Source: Utricularia gibba
Lineage: Eukaryota > Streptophyta > Magnoliopsida > Lamiales > Lentibulariaceae
NCBI GenBank assembly: GCA_002189035.1
Contig: NEEC01000004.1
Coordinates: 3,286,001-3,350,000, forward strand
DNA: 64,000 bases
Direction: 5' to 3'
Under the pieces are notes generated by a model. The model saw only the letters and a list, made by a program, of their open reading frames with translations. It ran no database searches and was not told the DNA's origin. A program made the position numbers and the translations under genes. Positions within the stretch are counted from its first letter, which is position 1. Every line of letters begins with the position of its first letter. Below are positions 37,838 to 49,713 of the stretch, piece by piece.

Positions 37838-39031
37838 TGATAACACTGTTTTTATTGTGTTTTTATATGTCTTTTTAAGTGTGTTTTGTAGGGTTAAATA
37901 TTGTTTAGTATGCTAAATTATCTTCTTTTATGTATTTAGTTTGTTGAAATGTGTTTATTGTGAAAACAGGTTCAATTGGCAATAATTGAGCCGAAAATTC
38001 TAATATTTTCTTTAGTCTGTATTTAAGTCTTAATAGGGTAAGACCTAGTACTATAGCAGTGCATTTTCCACGTTAACAAGTCAAAAGAGACAGAAAACTT
38101 GTGCAAAATTCACTTTTTGCCAAAAGCAACCACCTTTTTGAAAAGATAAGATTTGGAGCAGAGATTTCTCCTCTAGAAGCCTAAGAAAAAGACGAAACTA
38201 CCTTACTTTTGTGCGGAAAAGGAATAAAGGAAGAGAGAGACAGGGGAGCGCACGATAGGAGGGGCAAGAGTGAATAGTAGTGGAGTGGGAGTAAGGAGAA
38301 TTTTGTTTCTTTGGTGAACGTCTCCGGCAACCTCCAAGTCTATATTTCTACACCAGCTTTCCATCCAGAAATTTGATTTCCAGCAGATCTATAGCCCAAA
38401 AAAGCAGCCTGACACTTTTATTTGCATATTTTTGCATTTCCATTTCTGTGTTGAACTTGCTACTGTTATTGTCTTCATTTTCATGCTTTCTGTGCGTTTC
38501 TGGTACTTAGTTGTGAATGGGAAATCCTCAATAAACCTTATTTCAGCTTATGAACATGTTACTATTTAAGCTTTTCATGTTTGCCTTTAAAGTTTAACAT
38601 GCTATTTACTCTTCCTGCGAACCCTTATTATGTTTTTAAGCGTTTTAAAGCTGGATTTAAGCCTATGGGCTCTTGAGTGACACAATAACCAGACCCTGGT
38701 GTAAAACCCAGCCAAGTCACTTTTATTTTATGTTTTCTGCACATTCACGTTAATTTCAGTGCCTTTTCATCCCTGCAACTCGTTTATTTCAGCTATTGCT
38801 ATTTTATGTCTTACGTGCATTAGAATTAAACCCCCAGAAAACCCCTCTGTATATCAGTAAATGTGACAAACTTTAGAAAATTGCAATCATCCTCTGTGGA
38901 TTCGACCATTGCTTGTCACACTACATTAATTATTGTGATTTGTGTAGTAGAATAGCTAGGTTTATAAAATTTTTTTGATGCGTTGAATGTGCTAGACCAT
39001 GACATTTAGCATCCCATTCCAATGTTCATCA
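37838..39031 (+). repeat. 5' LTR of Athila-like Gypsy element
   Basis: About 1.19 kb, starting TGATAACACTG and ending TTCATCA. Three bases later lies a tRNA-Asp-type primer-binding site. Long LTRs with this primer site are typical of the Athila and Tat Gypsy lineages. No matching 3' LTR was found in the window. Confidence 0.8.
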
Positions 39032-39034
39032 AAA

Positions 39035-39052
39035 TGGCGCCGTTGCCAAGGA
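39035..39052 (+). other. Primer-binding site, tRNA-Asp type
   Basis: TGGCGCCGTTGCCAAGGA differs slightly from the TGGCGCCGTTGCCGGGGA motif used by Athila-like elements. It sits just after the LTR and fixes the plus orientation. Confidence 0.9.
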
Positions 39053-39089
39053 ATGGTGTCTATTAATTTCTGTGTTGTTAATGCATTTA

Positions 39090-40560
39090 CATTCTGTTGC
39101 AGGTTCACTTGAACCCCTTGATTTGGAGATCGAGAGGACTGGAAAATTATTGAGAAAGAAGCACAAACAAAGTCAGCAAGAGGCTAAGTTGAGAGCTGTA
39201 GAGATGGCTGACAACCCACCAAACAAAGAGTAGCTTGTGAATATTTTGGAGAAGACTATTGGAGAGTATGAGTCACCAGATCACACATATCCAGGGCACT
39301 GCATTCCTACAATAGCAATTAATTTAGAGTTGAGGCCAGGAACTCTTGCTCTGTTTCCTAAGTATTATGGGAACAAGAATGAGGACCCTCATATGCACAT
39401 TGACGATTGCATTGTTGTTGGAGCTGTGTTAAGACACGAGGGAGTGACTGAGGATGACTTACTGCTCCATGTCTTCCAATTTACTCTTGAAGGACACGCC
39501 AAGACTTAGAAGTTGGATGGAAATGAAGAAAGCATTTTTGAGTAAGTTTTTTCCTACCTCTAGAGCTGATGAAATTTGAAGCAAAATAGAGAATATTTTT
39601 CAAGATTATGATGAACCTTTGCATGAGTATTGGGAGAGGTTCACAACTCTTCTTTTTAGTTGTCCACATCATGGATTTGACAAATTAAAGCAGGTGAAGT
39701 GCTTTTTGAAGGGCTTGACTGCTGCCCAGTGAGATAAATTGGATTCTGCTGCACATGGTAATATGAGGACTCTGACCCCATCAAAAGGCTGGGAGAAAAT
39801 TAAAGAAATGGTTGGACAATCTAGACATTCTCAGTTTTAATCTCGAGCCCAACGACAAGTGAATGAGATGGGAGTACTAAGAGAAGATGAAGCAGTGAGA
39901 AGTGACAAGGACATTGATGAATTGTAGGATATGGTGAAGGGCTTATTTCTTATTCGTACCAAATCTATGCCTTGTGAAGTCTATAGAATTCTTGGACATA
40001 TTTCTGATCATTGTTCCATCAAAGGAAACCTGGAAGAACCAATTAAAGAAATGAATACAATGGGGTATATGAATAACAGAGCTGATTATTTCAGGACAAA
40101 GAATGACCGGCGTTTTGACTCTATGAGGAGTCATCCCAATTTCAGTTGGAGAAGCACCAACATTGAAAATTCGCAACACTTGGGATTTACTCAACCGCAG
40201 CAACAAACAACACCACCAATTTCAATTTAGCAAGGATAGAGTGTTCTACAGGGGAATAGATATCAAAGCAAGCCTTTTCAACCCCACATCAGAGAGTCGA
40301 CCAGCCAAGCACTTCAGAAACTAAACCACCTCTTTCAACTGAACAAACGATGAAGATGACGCTGGAACATGGCAAGACGTGATGCTGAGCAAGCAAAATG
40401 AGATGCTGAATCTGAGAAGGTAATGAAGAGTCTTGAGAGATAGATTGGTCAACTTGCTACAGAGCTTGTTAAACTGAAAGGAAATTCAGGGAAACTACCA
40501 TCTCAGCCCAATGCCAATCCGAAAGCTAACATTTTTGCTATTGAACTTCTTGGGGGCAAG
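39090..40560 (+). pseudogene. Athila-like element, gag fossil
   Basis: Includes the intact stretch LRPGTLALFPKYYGNKNEDPH (about 39334-39396) and a degenerate region matching the retrotransposon gag core, with EPLHEYWERFTTLL near 39616-39657 and GFDKLKQVKCFLKGLT near 39675-39722. Stops include the TAG at 39231-39233 and the TAG at 39507-39509. No functional gag can be made. Confidence 0.85.
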
Positions 40561-41340
40561 CTGCTACCTGATCGAAAGGCCCTTGCAAGTCATTGTAAAG
40601 TGGCTGAAGGTTCTGAAATTCATTCTGAAGATAAGAAACTACAAGGAACAGCAATAGGGGAACCTGTTGTTAGGATCAAGAAAACACCACTCTTTCCTAG
40701 AAGACTACAAGCTAGAGCAAGGCAAGAAGAGAAGGACTCTATAATTTCAGCCTTGGATTCTGCCATGATTATCATGAAGGCCATAGATTACTTGAGGCAA
40801 GTGTCGAAAGGGATGAAAGTGTTGAAGGATTTGTGTAGTTCGAAGAGAAAGAGCAAGGATGAAGAGGTCATCAAAGTTAGTGCTCAAGTCTCAACCTACC
40901 TGACGCAGCAGATGCCGAAAAAATGTTCAGACCCTAGAACATTTTTTGTTCCTATTCAGGTAGGAACCAAATTTATCAGCAGCGCAATGGCGGATTAAGG
41001 TGCTTCAATCAACATGATGCCTTATGAAGTCTATTTAGCACTGGATTTGGAACCCCTTAGGCCAACAAACTTGAAATTACAGCTTGCAACTAGATCAGTG
41101 GCCATTCCTAAGGATATTGCTGAGGATGTTTTAGTTCGAGTTTCTAACACTTGCTATCAATGCGATTTTGTTGTTGTTAAAATGCCACTAGCTAGGGTGA
41201 GTGATAATACTTTAATTATGGGATGCCCTTTTCTAGCTACTACAAATGTTCAAATTGATTGTAGGAAAAGAGCCCTCACTATTGGTTATGTTGATGATAT
41301 CTCTATGTTTAAGACCAATGAAGCTGAGAAATTTTAGATG
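40560..41340 (+). pseudogene. Athila-like element, aspartic protease fossil
   Basis: KKTPLFPRRLQARARQEE-type linker near 40678-40731, then SSAMAD-stop-GASINMMPYEVY around 40979-41033. A TAA replaces the residue between the catalytic Asp and Gly-Ala-Ser. VAIPKDIAEDVLVRV and IMGCPFLATTNVQID follow, as in Gypsy proteases. Confidence 0.8.
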
Positions 41341-41507
41341 AAGAATAGCAAGATATTCTTGAAATCTTTAGATGAAGAATAGCAAGAAATTTCAAATTGA
41401 TTGTAGGAACAGATGATTTTGCACCAGTGACTGGAGTTGGTGTCATGGATGAGCTGATGGAGGAAGTTTTAGATGAAGAATAGCAAGATATTCTTGAAAT
41501 CTTTAGA
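41332..41507 (+). repeat. 41 bp direct repeat in the protease to reverse transcriptase linker
   Basis: 41332-41372 and 41467-41507 are identical over 41 bases, 135 bp apart, and a partial third copy starts near 41367. Each copy carries the same TAG stop after Asp-Glu-Glu, so the duplication most likely came after that stop had arisen. Confidence 0.9.
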
Positions 41508-41989
41508 CAAGAAGTCGAGCTCGAAGAGGAGGATGTTGAGCACTTAGTTTTGGAATGCTTCATTGAAAATAAAGACTTGGTGAAGCTTGGTGAGGTGACT
41601 AGCGTTGCACCACCAGAATTGAAACCCTTACCTTCACATCTCAAGTATGCATTCATTGGTACCAATTCCAAGCTGGTGATTATTAGTACTGATCTTTCTT
41701 GTGAAGAAGAGATGAAGCTGATGGATGTTCTGAAAGCTAACAACAAGGCCATTGGAAAGACATTGGATGATATAATCGGAATTAGCTCTTCTGTTACAAT
41801 GCATAGGATTTATCTTGTAGACGGAGCAAAACCGGTTAGACAACCTTAAAGAAGGCTGAATCCTACCCTCATGGAGGTAGTGAAGAAGGAAATACAGAAA
41901 TTGCTGAAGGTTGGAGAGATTTATTCGATTTTTGATAGCACGTGGGTATCTCCTATCCAGGTAGTCCCTAAAAAAACAGGAATTACGGT

Positions 41990-43120
41990 TGTCTCAAGAT
42001 GCTGATGGAAAGAAGCTGGCAACGCGAGTTTAGAATAGATGGAGGGTGTGTATTGACTACAGGAATCTGAATGAAGTCACAAGAAAGGATCACTACCCTC
42101 TACCCTTCATTGACCAAATGTTGGATACGTTAAGTGGTAAGAGTTTTTATTGCTTTCTTGATGGGTACTCAGGGTATAATCAGGTTGCTGTGGCACCGGA
42201 TGATCAAGAAAAGACGACTTTTACCCGTCCCTTTGGCACCTATGCGTACAAGAAGATGTCATTTGACCTCTGCAACGCCCCAGTGATGTTTCAAAGGTGT
42301 GTCACCAGCATTTTTTTTGGATTATATTGATGATTTCATAGAAGTATTCATGGATGACTTTACGGTGCATGGGACTAGTTTTGATTATTTTTGAATCATC
42401 TGGAACTTGTATTGAAACATTGTGTTGAGAAGGATTTAGTTTTGAACTCTGAAAAATGCCAATGGTACGCCAAAGAATTGTACTTGGGCATGTTGTTTCT
42501 GTTGCAGGTCTTATGGTAGATTCTGCCAAGGTAAGTACTATTTCTGGTTTACCATATCCACGTGATGAAAGAGGTGTTCATGCATTTTTAGGCCATGTTG
42601 AATTTTACAGGAGGTTTATTAAAGGCTTTTCTCAAATTGTTTGATCACTAACCAGTCTCTTGCAGAAAGATGCTGAGTTTGTTTTTGCAAATGAGTGCAA
42701 GCATGCTTTTGACACTCTCAAGGCGGCCGTGACATCAGCTCCTATCATACAAGAGCTCAATTAGAATGAACCATTCCATGTGATGACTGCAGTAGGAGAT
42801 GTGTTAGGTCAGAAACTTGATTGAAAAGACACTATTATCAGCTATGCCTCTGAAACCTTGGATAATGCTTAAGCGAATTACACTATAACCAAAAAGGAGA
42901 TGCTAGCTGTTGTATTTGCCTTGGAAAAGTTCAGAAGCTATTTGATGGGAAACAAAGTTATTGTGCACACAGATCATGCCATCATCAAACACCTCATGTC
43001 TAAGAAGGAGACCAAACCAAGGCTTATGAGGTGGGTCTTATTGCTATAAGAGTTCAATGTGGAAATCAAGGATAAGCCTGGGAAGCTCAACGAAGTTGCA
43101 GATCACCTTAGCAGAATCGA
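41990..43120 (+). pseudogene. Athila-like element, reverse transcriptase and RNase H fossil
   Basis: RT blocks: CIDYRNLNEVTRKDHYPLPF near 42049-42108, FLDGYSGYNQVAVAPDDQEK near 42154-42213, and the catalytic FMDD box in EVFMDDFTVHG near 42340-42372. LVDSAKVSTISGLPYP and FLGHVEFYRRFIKGFSQIV come from 42511 on. RNase H remains include [19 protein letters not shown] near 42921-42977. Frameshifts separate the blocks, and stops occur at about 42646, 42822 and 43048. Confidence 0.88.
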
Positions 43121-43259
43121 GCAACCCACAGATGGTGTTCCAATTGCTGAAGAATTTCCAGATGAACAACTTTGTGCAATTAAGACTAATGCAGGGAAGA
43201 CTAGTGAACCATGGTACGCTGACATAGTAACTATCTGTGCTTTGATGAGATTGCATTTT

Positions 43260-44500
43260 ACTTAAAGAATTATGAGAAGCTAAAGTTGAAGAGTGATAGT
43301 AAGCACTATTTTTGGGATGACCCCTATCTGTGGAAAAATTGTGTTGATGGTGTGGTGCGATGTTGCTTGGCTGAAGATGATGATCAGCAAGTGCTGGCAT
43401 TCTGTCATGCCTCACCTTGTGGAGGGCACCATGGTCCTACCCGTACTGCCAAGAAGGTGCTATATTGTGGTTATTACTAGCCAAGAGTTTTCAAAGATGC
43501 CAAGTCTTACTGTAAGAGCTGCGAAAACTGCCAACGAATAGGGAACATCTCCAATCGACATGAAATGCCATTGCAACCAATTGTTGTTCCAGAAGTGTTT
43601 GATATGTGGGGTATAGACTTCATGAGCCCCTTCCCAAACTCATATGGCTATGAGTACATCTTCGTGGCAATGGATTATGTTTCAAAGTGGATAGAGGCAA
43701 TCCCCACCAAGTCACAAGACACTCATTCAGTCATCTGCTTTCTGAAGAATAACATCTTTGTGAGGTTTGAAACATCCAAAGCCTTGATCAGTGATCGTGG
43801 AAGACATTTCTTTAACAAAGCTATGGAGACACTGCTGAAAAGCTATGAAGTCTGATACAAGCCATCTAACTCTTACCATCCTTAGACTAATGGGCAAGTA
43901 GAAGTTTCTAATCAGGAGATCAAGCAAATTTTGGAAAAGATTGTGACTTCTTCTCGCAAGGATTGGAGCTCCAACAAATTGTGGGCGATTCGAATAGCCT
44001 TCAAAACCCCCATCGGTATGTGTTCCTTTTGTCTTGTATATGCTAAAAATTGCCATTTTCCCATTGAATTAGAGTAGAAGGCCAGATAGGTGATCCAGCG
44101 AGTGAACTTGGAGATTCAAGGCAATGGTGATTTGAGAAAGCTCCAACTTTTCAGAGCTTAGTGAACTAAGACATGAGACCTACATGAATTCTAAGATCTT
44201 CAAGGAATGCACGAAGCAGTTTCATGACCATCAGATCTCGCGAAAGCACTTTGAACTTGGTCAAAAGGTATTATTATTTCAGTCTAAACTCAAACTTCAC
44301 CCAGATAAACTGAAATCTTTTTGGGAAGAACCTTTTGTGATTAAACATGTGAATCCTAATGATTCTATTGAATTGCTTGATAGAGACATGCATAGCTCAT
44401 TCATTGTGAATGGTCGTAGATTGAAAGTGTTCTATGAGCTTATGATCAATGAAGTGGGACACCCTATGGATGCTATGGCATTCACCGAAGTTCCTCTTTG
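43260..44500 (+). pseudogene. Athila-like element, integrase fossil
   Basis: A zinc region with GGHHGPTRTAKKVL near 43431-43472 and CENCQRIGNISNRHEMP near 43521-43571. The core includes DMWGIDFMSPFPNSYGYEYI near 43601-43660 and DRGRHFFNKAME near 43794-43829. The C-terminal part includes ISRKHFELGQKVLLFQSKLK near 44235-44294 and SFIVNGRRLKVFYE near 44400-44440. Stops at 43479-43481 and 43853-43855 and frame changes make it inactive. Confidence 0.88.
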
Positions 44501-46240
44501 AGACTTTGCACATAAGTCTTATCCTGAGACTTATTCTAGGGTCCTCACTGGGTGGTAACTAGTATTCTCTACTTATATTTTCTTTATGCATTTTTATTTT
44601 CTTTCTCCACTTTCAGTTATGCATTTTACCTTCTGTGGGGTTGCAATTTATTATTTTGTTGGTTTTTTCTACCCCGCTATTAGTTTCTTATGCAATAGCC
44701 CATCTCATGCGTAGTTCCAATTCTTTCTTTATTTTTAGTTATACAGGCCCAGTGGGTTCAATTTAAAAAGGCTGGGAAACCCTTCTTTCCAACAAGTACT
44801 TTCCCCTTTTGTGCCCCTTCCTCCCTTTTTGCAAAACCATTGCACCTCTTCCATAGCAAAGCTCCCTTCCTATGACTTCACCGCAGTGCCGCCAACCACC
44901 CTTCACCACCCATCTAGTCCGGCAGCACCCATACCCACCAACCCAACCTCTGGTGTACCACATACTGTTCAGTTTGTCCTCCAATCTGCTACCGCACCCT
45001 CTGTCGCGAGCCCTAAGCCCTCTTTCAATGAAATGCTGCTGGCGGCGCAGGTGGAAGCCAACATTCTGTAGTTGCTGCTGGGTTTATGGGTCGCCTCTAG
45101 TGCCTCTTTGCCCATCCCTGCACTGCAGCCACCCCCTGTTACTATTACGCCCTCACTGTGCCAGCATTCCCCACCGCCGCCTGTTTCGCCGACCCAAAAT
45201 CTGGTGGGTTCAATTGATTTTTCCTTTACTCTAGCTACCCTCGCCCTTCTACCGCCGCACCAACCACCCATCACTACACCTCTTCTCCACCGCCAGTGAT
45301 TACCCTCTCTGCTACCCCTCCGCCACCGGAGCGCTTCACCCCTAGAACCCCGCTCACACCAAACCCCATTTATGCTGATTTCTTCAAGGAACATGAAACT
45401 CCAGAACCCCCGGAGAGGGTTATTCCCAAGTCTGTGGCCCCTGCTACCAGATTTGCTCCTAATGCTGCACCAGAAGCCTCTCAAAGCACTGCTCCAGTAG
45501 GGAATAACACAGCGAGACCTGCGAGCGGCAAGAGAAGTAGGGTTAAGCAGTGTGTGATCCATAGAACTTACAAAACGTGCAAGCAGCAGGCAGAGGAAGA
45601 AGATTTTGCAGCTAAACAGTGGGAGGAGGAAAATGCCGCCAACAAGAAGAAGGGCATGAAAGAAGCCAACAAGGGAAAAGTACCAGAAAAGGCTCCCCGC
45701 GCCTTCCCAAACACCTTCTAAACCAGCAAGAGAGGAGGAAGCTGCAAATAAGAAGAAGGTCACAGCTAAAACAAGAAAGAAGAACTCTGCGGGGAAGAGC
45801 CCTGAACCAACCCCAGCACCCACCGAGACAGCAAGGGTAGAGGATTCAATTGTTCGATGGGAATAGCCAGAGCGAGCAAGTAAGGGACAGAAGAAACGAC
45901 TACGAGATGAGAAGGAAACTACGACCACGTAGAAGGGAGGAAAAGCCAAACAACGCAAGGCGGAAAAAGGTAAAGAAAAGATAACTGACCCCCCTGTTGG
46001 ATCCACTATTTTCGTAGACAAGAACATCACCATGGTGGATCTGGAGGACTGCTCCAGAAGAATGACCGAAGAAGGGCGTGCATTTTTTAGTTAGGAAGAT
46101 ATAGAAATTTTCACAGAGCACCTATGGTTCAGCGGCAGAGTCTACAAGGAAAAGCTAGACACAATACACTGAAACGCTGCACCACTTATGCATTGGGCAG
46201 GAGGTAAATGAACGGTTGGTAGGTACACTGTTTCTTCAAA
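44500..46240 (+). pseudogene. Athila-like element, Pro-rich and Lys-rich linker upstream of the env-like ORF
   Basis: A non-coding stretch to about 44810, then overlapping plus frames with Pro/Thr/Ala-rich sequence (44811-45720), followed by a Lys/Glu/Ala-rich low-complexity stretch (45520-45980). The position, between integrase and the env-like domain, is where Athila-type elements carry a third ORF. Stops interrupt it. A long minus-strand frame across it is a shadow. Confidence 0.5.
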
Positions 46241-46244
46241 TTTT

Positions 46245-47030
46245 TCAGAAAAAGCTTCCTGCCTGTGCTGAATTGTAGTACGAATTTTTCACAACATTTG
46301 TGTATGATGTGTTTGAAACTATTTTTGCTCCTGGGATTATTCGGTTTAGATTGTTTGGGAAAGGGTTTGCATATTCTTTGGCCAATTGGAATAGAGCATT
46401 AGGATTTGTTTCTGAAAATGATTTGAACTCCAATGCTTTTCAAACTTCTATGTTTGATTTTCCTGGTGTTGAATACTTTGATGAGCACGAAGTTTATGAG
46501 CAATTGACTGGGCAGTGTGAGGTTATCTTTAAGCAAAAAGAGACCAAAGCCAGCTTGATAGAAGATCCTATTTGGAGGATAATTCATGTTTTGCTTTCTG
46601 CTTCATTTTTTTCAGCATCAACTTGCCTTCAATTCTTTGTTTAATAATGAAACATTCATCTTGTGGAGTTTAATGATGAAAAGGCCATTGGATGTTGGTG
46701 CATTACTTGCGGATTTGATGGAAAAGGAAGTAGGGAACAGAAATTTTGTTTTAACTTTGTGGTTTGGAAATTGGATTTCTTATTTGGCTTTGAAAGAATT
46801 TGGCCCTGATGTTTTAGAAAATGCCAACTTGCACATTGGACACCCTCATCTCCCCATTAACTTGTCTTTTCTCGCATACATTCGAATGATTCGACTTGCC
46901 AAAGGCAAAATCGTGTTTTTATTGAGCATAGGTGAAGGAAATGTTGTGGAGCAGCCCCTGCCCAATGCTCAAGAAGCTTCTACATCCATTGGGGCAGGGC
47001 AAGCACCTATGAAGAGTGGAGATTGCTGAT
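46245..47030 (+). pseudogene. Athila-type env-like / ORF-1 family fossil (plus copy)
   Basis: Plus frames carry FAPGIIRFRLFGKGFAYSLA and WNRALGFVSENDLN (about 46325-46425), then after a frame change LLADLMEKEVGNRNFVLTLW (about 46700-46765). The same block order occurs on the minus strand at 50196-51251, so this is a real domain and not chance. It resembles the plant-transposon domain in the extra ORF of Athila-type Gypsy elements; the function of that ORF is unknown. The break near 46610 and a stop at 46261 disable it. Confidence 0.7.
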
Positions 47031-47441
47031 TTTTGAAGGAAATCCGTGAGTTGAGAGGTACTGTAGGCACCTTGAAGATGTATTTGGAAATTCTGCTTGA
47101 TTTGCAGACAAACGTAGGTCCGACTGCTCCTCCTAAATCTTGATTGGACTTTTACCCTATTTTTTGTATATTTTTATTCTGTGTTTTATGTGTTTTACTT
47201 CTTCTACTTGTCGTTGCATGTGTTTTGTAGTTGTTTGTCTGTCTTTTGTTGCCTTGAGTACTGCTAAGCATGTTTAGGAATTTCGGTTCATGCTAGCATG
47301 TATGAGGGTAGCGAGATTTTTAGATACCTACCCCTTCGCTTCTATGACAACTCAGCCTTTTTAGTTCTTACTTGCCTAAGACCTGTATGAGGGTAGCGAA
47401 ATTTTTAGAGAAGTGCATGCATGCCACTTGTGTTTTATTTT
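47031..47441 (+). other. Non-coding 3' region of the Athila-like element
   Basis: Contains two copies of ATGAGGGTAGCGA-ATTTTTAGA (about 47308 and 47389). No 3' LTR matching 37838-39031 follows; the sequence runs into an LTR of another family at 47442. Confidence 0.5.
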
Positions 47442-48200
47442 TGATAAATAAAAAATTTTGTATGTCGTTAAAATACAAATTTCTCCTATCAAATAAAATT
47501 TATGAACCTAATTCACATCAAATCATATGAAAAATATGAGCATAGTGGACTAGAATCGAACACAAGGAGCTAGGTGCTTGCTATGTGAAAGTCAATGCAT
47601 GCAATCAGTGTCACGTTGATAGATTTGGTCTTAATTAGGACTAAGGCAGAGTTGCGATAAAATACAGTAAAGAAAAGTAACAAACTTCTGAACTCGGTTG
47701 TTCCTAGAATGAAATCAGTGATGCCCTGGGACTCCTAGGGGATGTACGTTTATTACTAAACATGCTCATACAAACCATAAATCAAACAACTAACAAACAA
47801 AGTCTAGGTCTACCCCGACTTTTGTTTTTCTACTAATCTTTGATCTACCTCTAATTGCCAATGAGGGAGATCTCCTATCTCTCCATCTTGTCCCCTCTTT
47901 TTGTCCAAAATCCTCCTTTTTCTTCTTCTTAGATTTTGTGTTCTTCTTTTCAAACTTTTGCCTCATCCTCTACCACTACATTGTTCATATCCGGCTCCTT
48001 GAGATTTGTGTTGTTGACATGTGCTGCATTGCTAAAAAAAAACTATTAGAAGTTGGAGTAGATTTAGTTCCAACTAAGACTAAAATAACACAATTATGGT
48101 ACTATACGTAAAAATATAGAACTAGACAATAAAGCTAAAGTTTTGTAGCACACTATGAGTCATTTCCATGTATTCAATTACTAAAAAATATGTGTTATCA
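47442..48200 (-). repeat. LTR of a second Gypsy family, reversed, internally deleted
   Basis: On the minus strand it begins TGATAACACATA (48200 downward) and ends TTTATCA (47442), the same termini as the solo LTR at 48561-49650, and the two align over most of their length. The middle (roughly 330 bp) is missing here. The flanks ATTTT and CATTA do not match, so no target duplication survives. Confidence 0.8.
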
Positions 48201-48505
48201 CATTATGCTACAACGACACTAGACTTGTCCTCAAGTCCTAACTAAGACTAATCAGAGGTAAATAGTTAATGGATCTTCTACATAGTGATGTGGATGCTTA
48301 ACATTCAGCTCAAAATGCATGAATTGAAGGGGTGCCAATGAGGGTGTCACTCAAGCATATATGATAGTTTCATCCTGAAAGGTGTATTCGAAGATTAAAT
48401 GAGCAAGAATAGCATATGCGTACCTCCAAGGAATCCTGGTTGTCATCACTATTTTTTTATTCTCTTTTTTCATTCTCTTCCTTATTTTTTCTATAGAGAT
48501 TGAGA

Positions 48506-48540
48506 CCAGGGGACCCTTCTACTCCTCTGAGTTGTTCCCC
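48506..48540. repeat. 35 bp repeat, copy 1, left of solo LTR
   Basis: CCAGGGGACCCTTCTACTCC and following bases, repeated at 49680-49713 with one change. Without the solo LTR the copies would be about 70 bp apart, so the LTR landed in a pre-existing tandem repeat. Confidence 0.8.
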
Positions 48541-48560
48541 TCTTTATATGTGAGTGTGGG

Positions 48561-49650
48561 TGATAACACATATTTTTGAGTGGCTCAATGTATGGAATTT
48601 ACTCATTTTGTGCTACAAAAATTAAGCTTAATTGCCTGTTTCTAACAATTCCCTTCGAGCAATGCAGCATAGGTCGCAATACAAATCCCAATGAGCTGAA
48701 TATGAACAATGTGGTGGCAGAGAAGGTGACAGAAGTCTGAAAAAGAGTATACACAAAGTCCAAGGAGGTGAAAAAGGGAGATTTTTGGACAAAAAGGGAG
48801 GAAAGGTGGGGAGAGAAGGCAGATCTCCCCTTGGAGACTCACGAATAGCTATCTGGAGAAGGTTTTCTGGGGAGGAAGAAGATGGAAGACAAACAGAAAC
48901 GAAGCTGAAGTTCAAGACTAATTTCTGTTTTCGAAGAATATTACTCCTAGCTAAGAGTAGCTAGCGACGTTTTTAGTTTTTGTCGAGATTTCACATTACT
49001 TTCTTGTTTGCTTTCTGGTATTCGACTGTGAAATGAGTATACTGTGGGTGATGTTTTCTTTTCCACTTTCGTTTACCTTAAACATGAGTGGCTAAGCACT
49101 TAGAGGGGTGCCTTGGGGTGAAAAGGGGAGAAATATGCTAATCTATCCTTAGACTTAATAAACCATGAGTCACGCCACTTCCCTAACAAACCAGGATAGA
49201 TCCAGGAGGGGGAAGTAGTGAAACCCAACTTAACAACCCTAATTAGAGGTAGACCGAAGATTAGGGGGAAAACAAGAATACGGGTAGACCTAGATCTTGT
49301 GAGTTAGTTGTATGATTTATGATTTGTATGAACTTGTTTAATGATGAGCATACATCCCCTAGGAGTCCCAAGGCATCACCTATTTCATTCCTGAAACAAT
49401 CGAGCTCCAGAACTTATAACTTTTCCTTACTGTATTTTGTTTTAGTTCTACCATAGTCTTAGCTAAGACCAATTTTACCAACATGACACTAGTTTCATTC
49501 ATTAACTTTCACATAGCAATCACCTGCTCTTTGTGTTCGACCCTAATCACTATGCTCATAATTGTATTATGTTTTAATGTATATTAGGTTATAAATTTAT
49601 TTGATAGGAAAATTTGCATTTAACGACATTGCATAATTTATCGTTTATCA
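48561..49650 (+). mobile_element. Solo LTR with GTGGG target duplication
   Basis: 1090 bp, from TGATAACACATA to TCGTTTATCA, with GTGGG exactly repeated at 48556-48560 and 49651-49655. No internal element sequence or primer site follows, so it is the product of LTR-LTR recombination. Reversed relatives lie at 47442-48200 and 53532-54640, and a weaker one at 57375-57960. Confidence 0.9.
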
Positions 49651-49679
49651 GTGGGCAATGCACTCTCCTCCTTATTCCT

Positions 49680-49713
49680 CCAGGGGACCCTTCTACTCCT
49701 CTAAGTTGTTCCC
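49680..49713. repeat. 35 bp repeat, copy 2, right of solo LTR
   Basis: Partner of 48506-48540, just right of the solo LTR. Confidence 0.8.

Noticed and set aside
41332-41507. Short direct repeats as a CRISPR or satellite array
   Set aside because: Only two full copies and one partial, in a retrotransposon linker of a plant nuclear genome. A simple duplication explains them.
44969-46033. Minus-strand open frame of 354 codons
   Set aside because: It lies antisense to the Pro-rich and Lys-rich linker of the Athila-like element. Its residues are low-complexity shadows and match no family.
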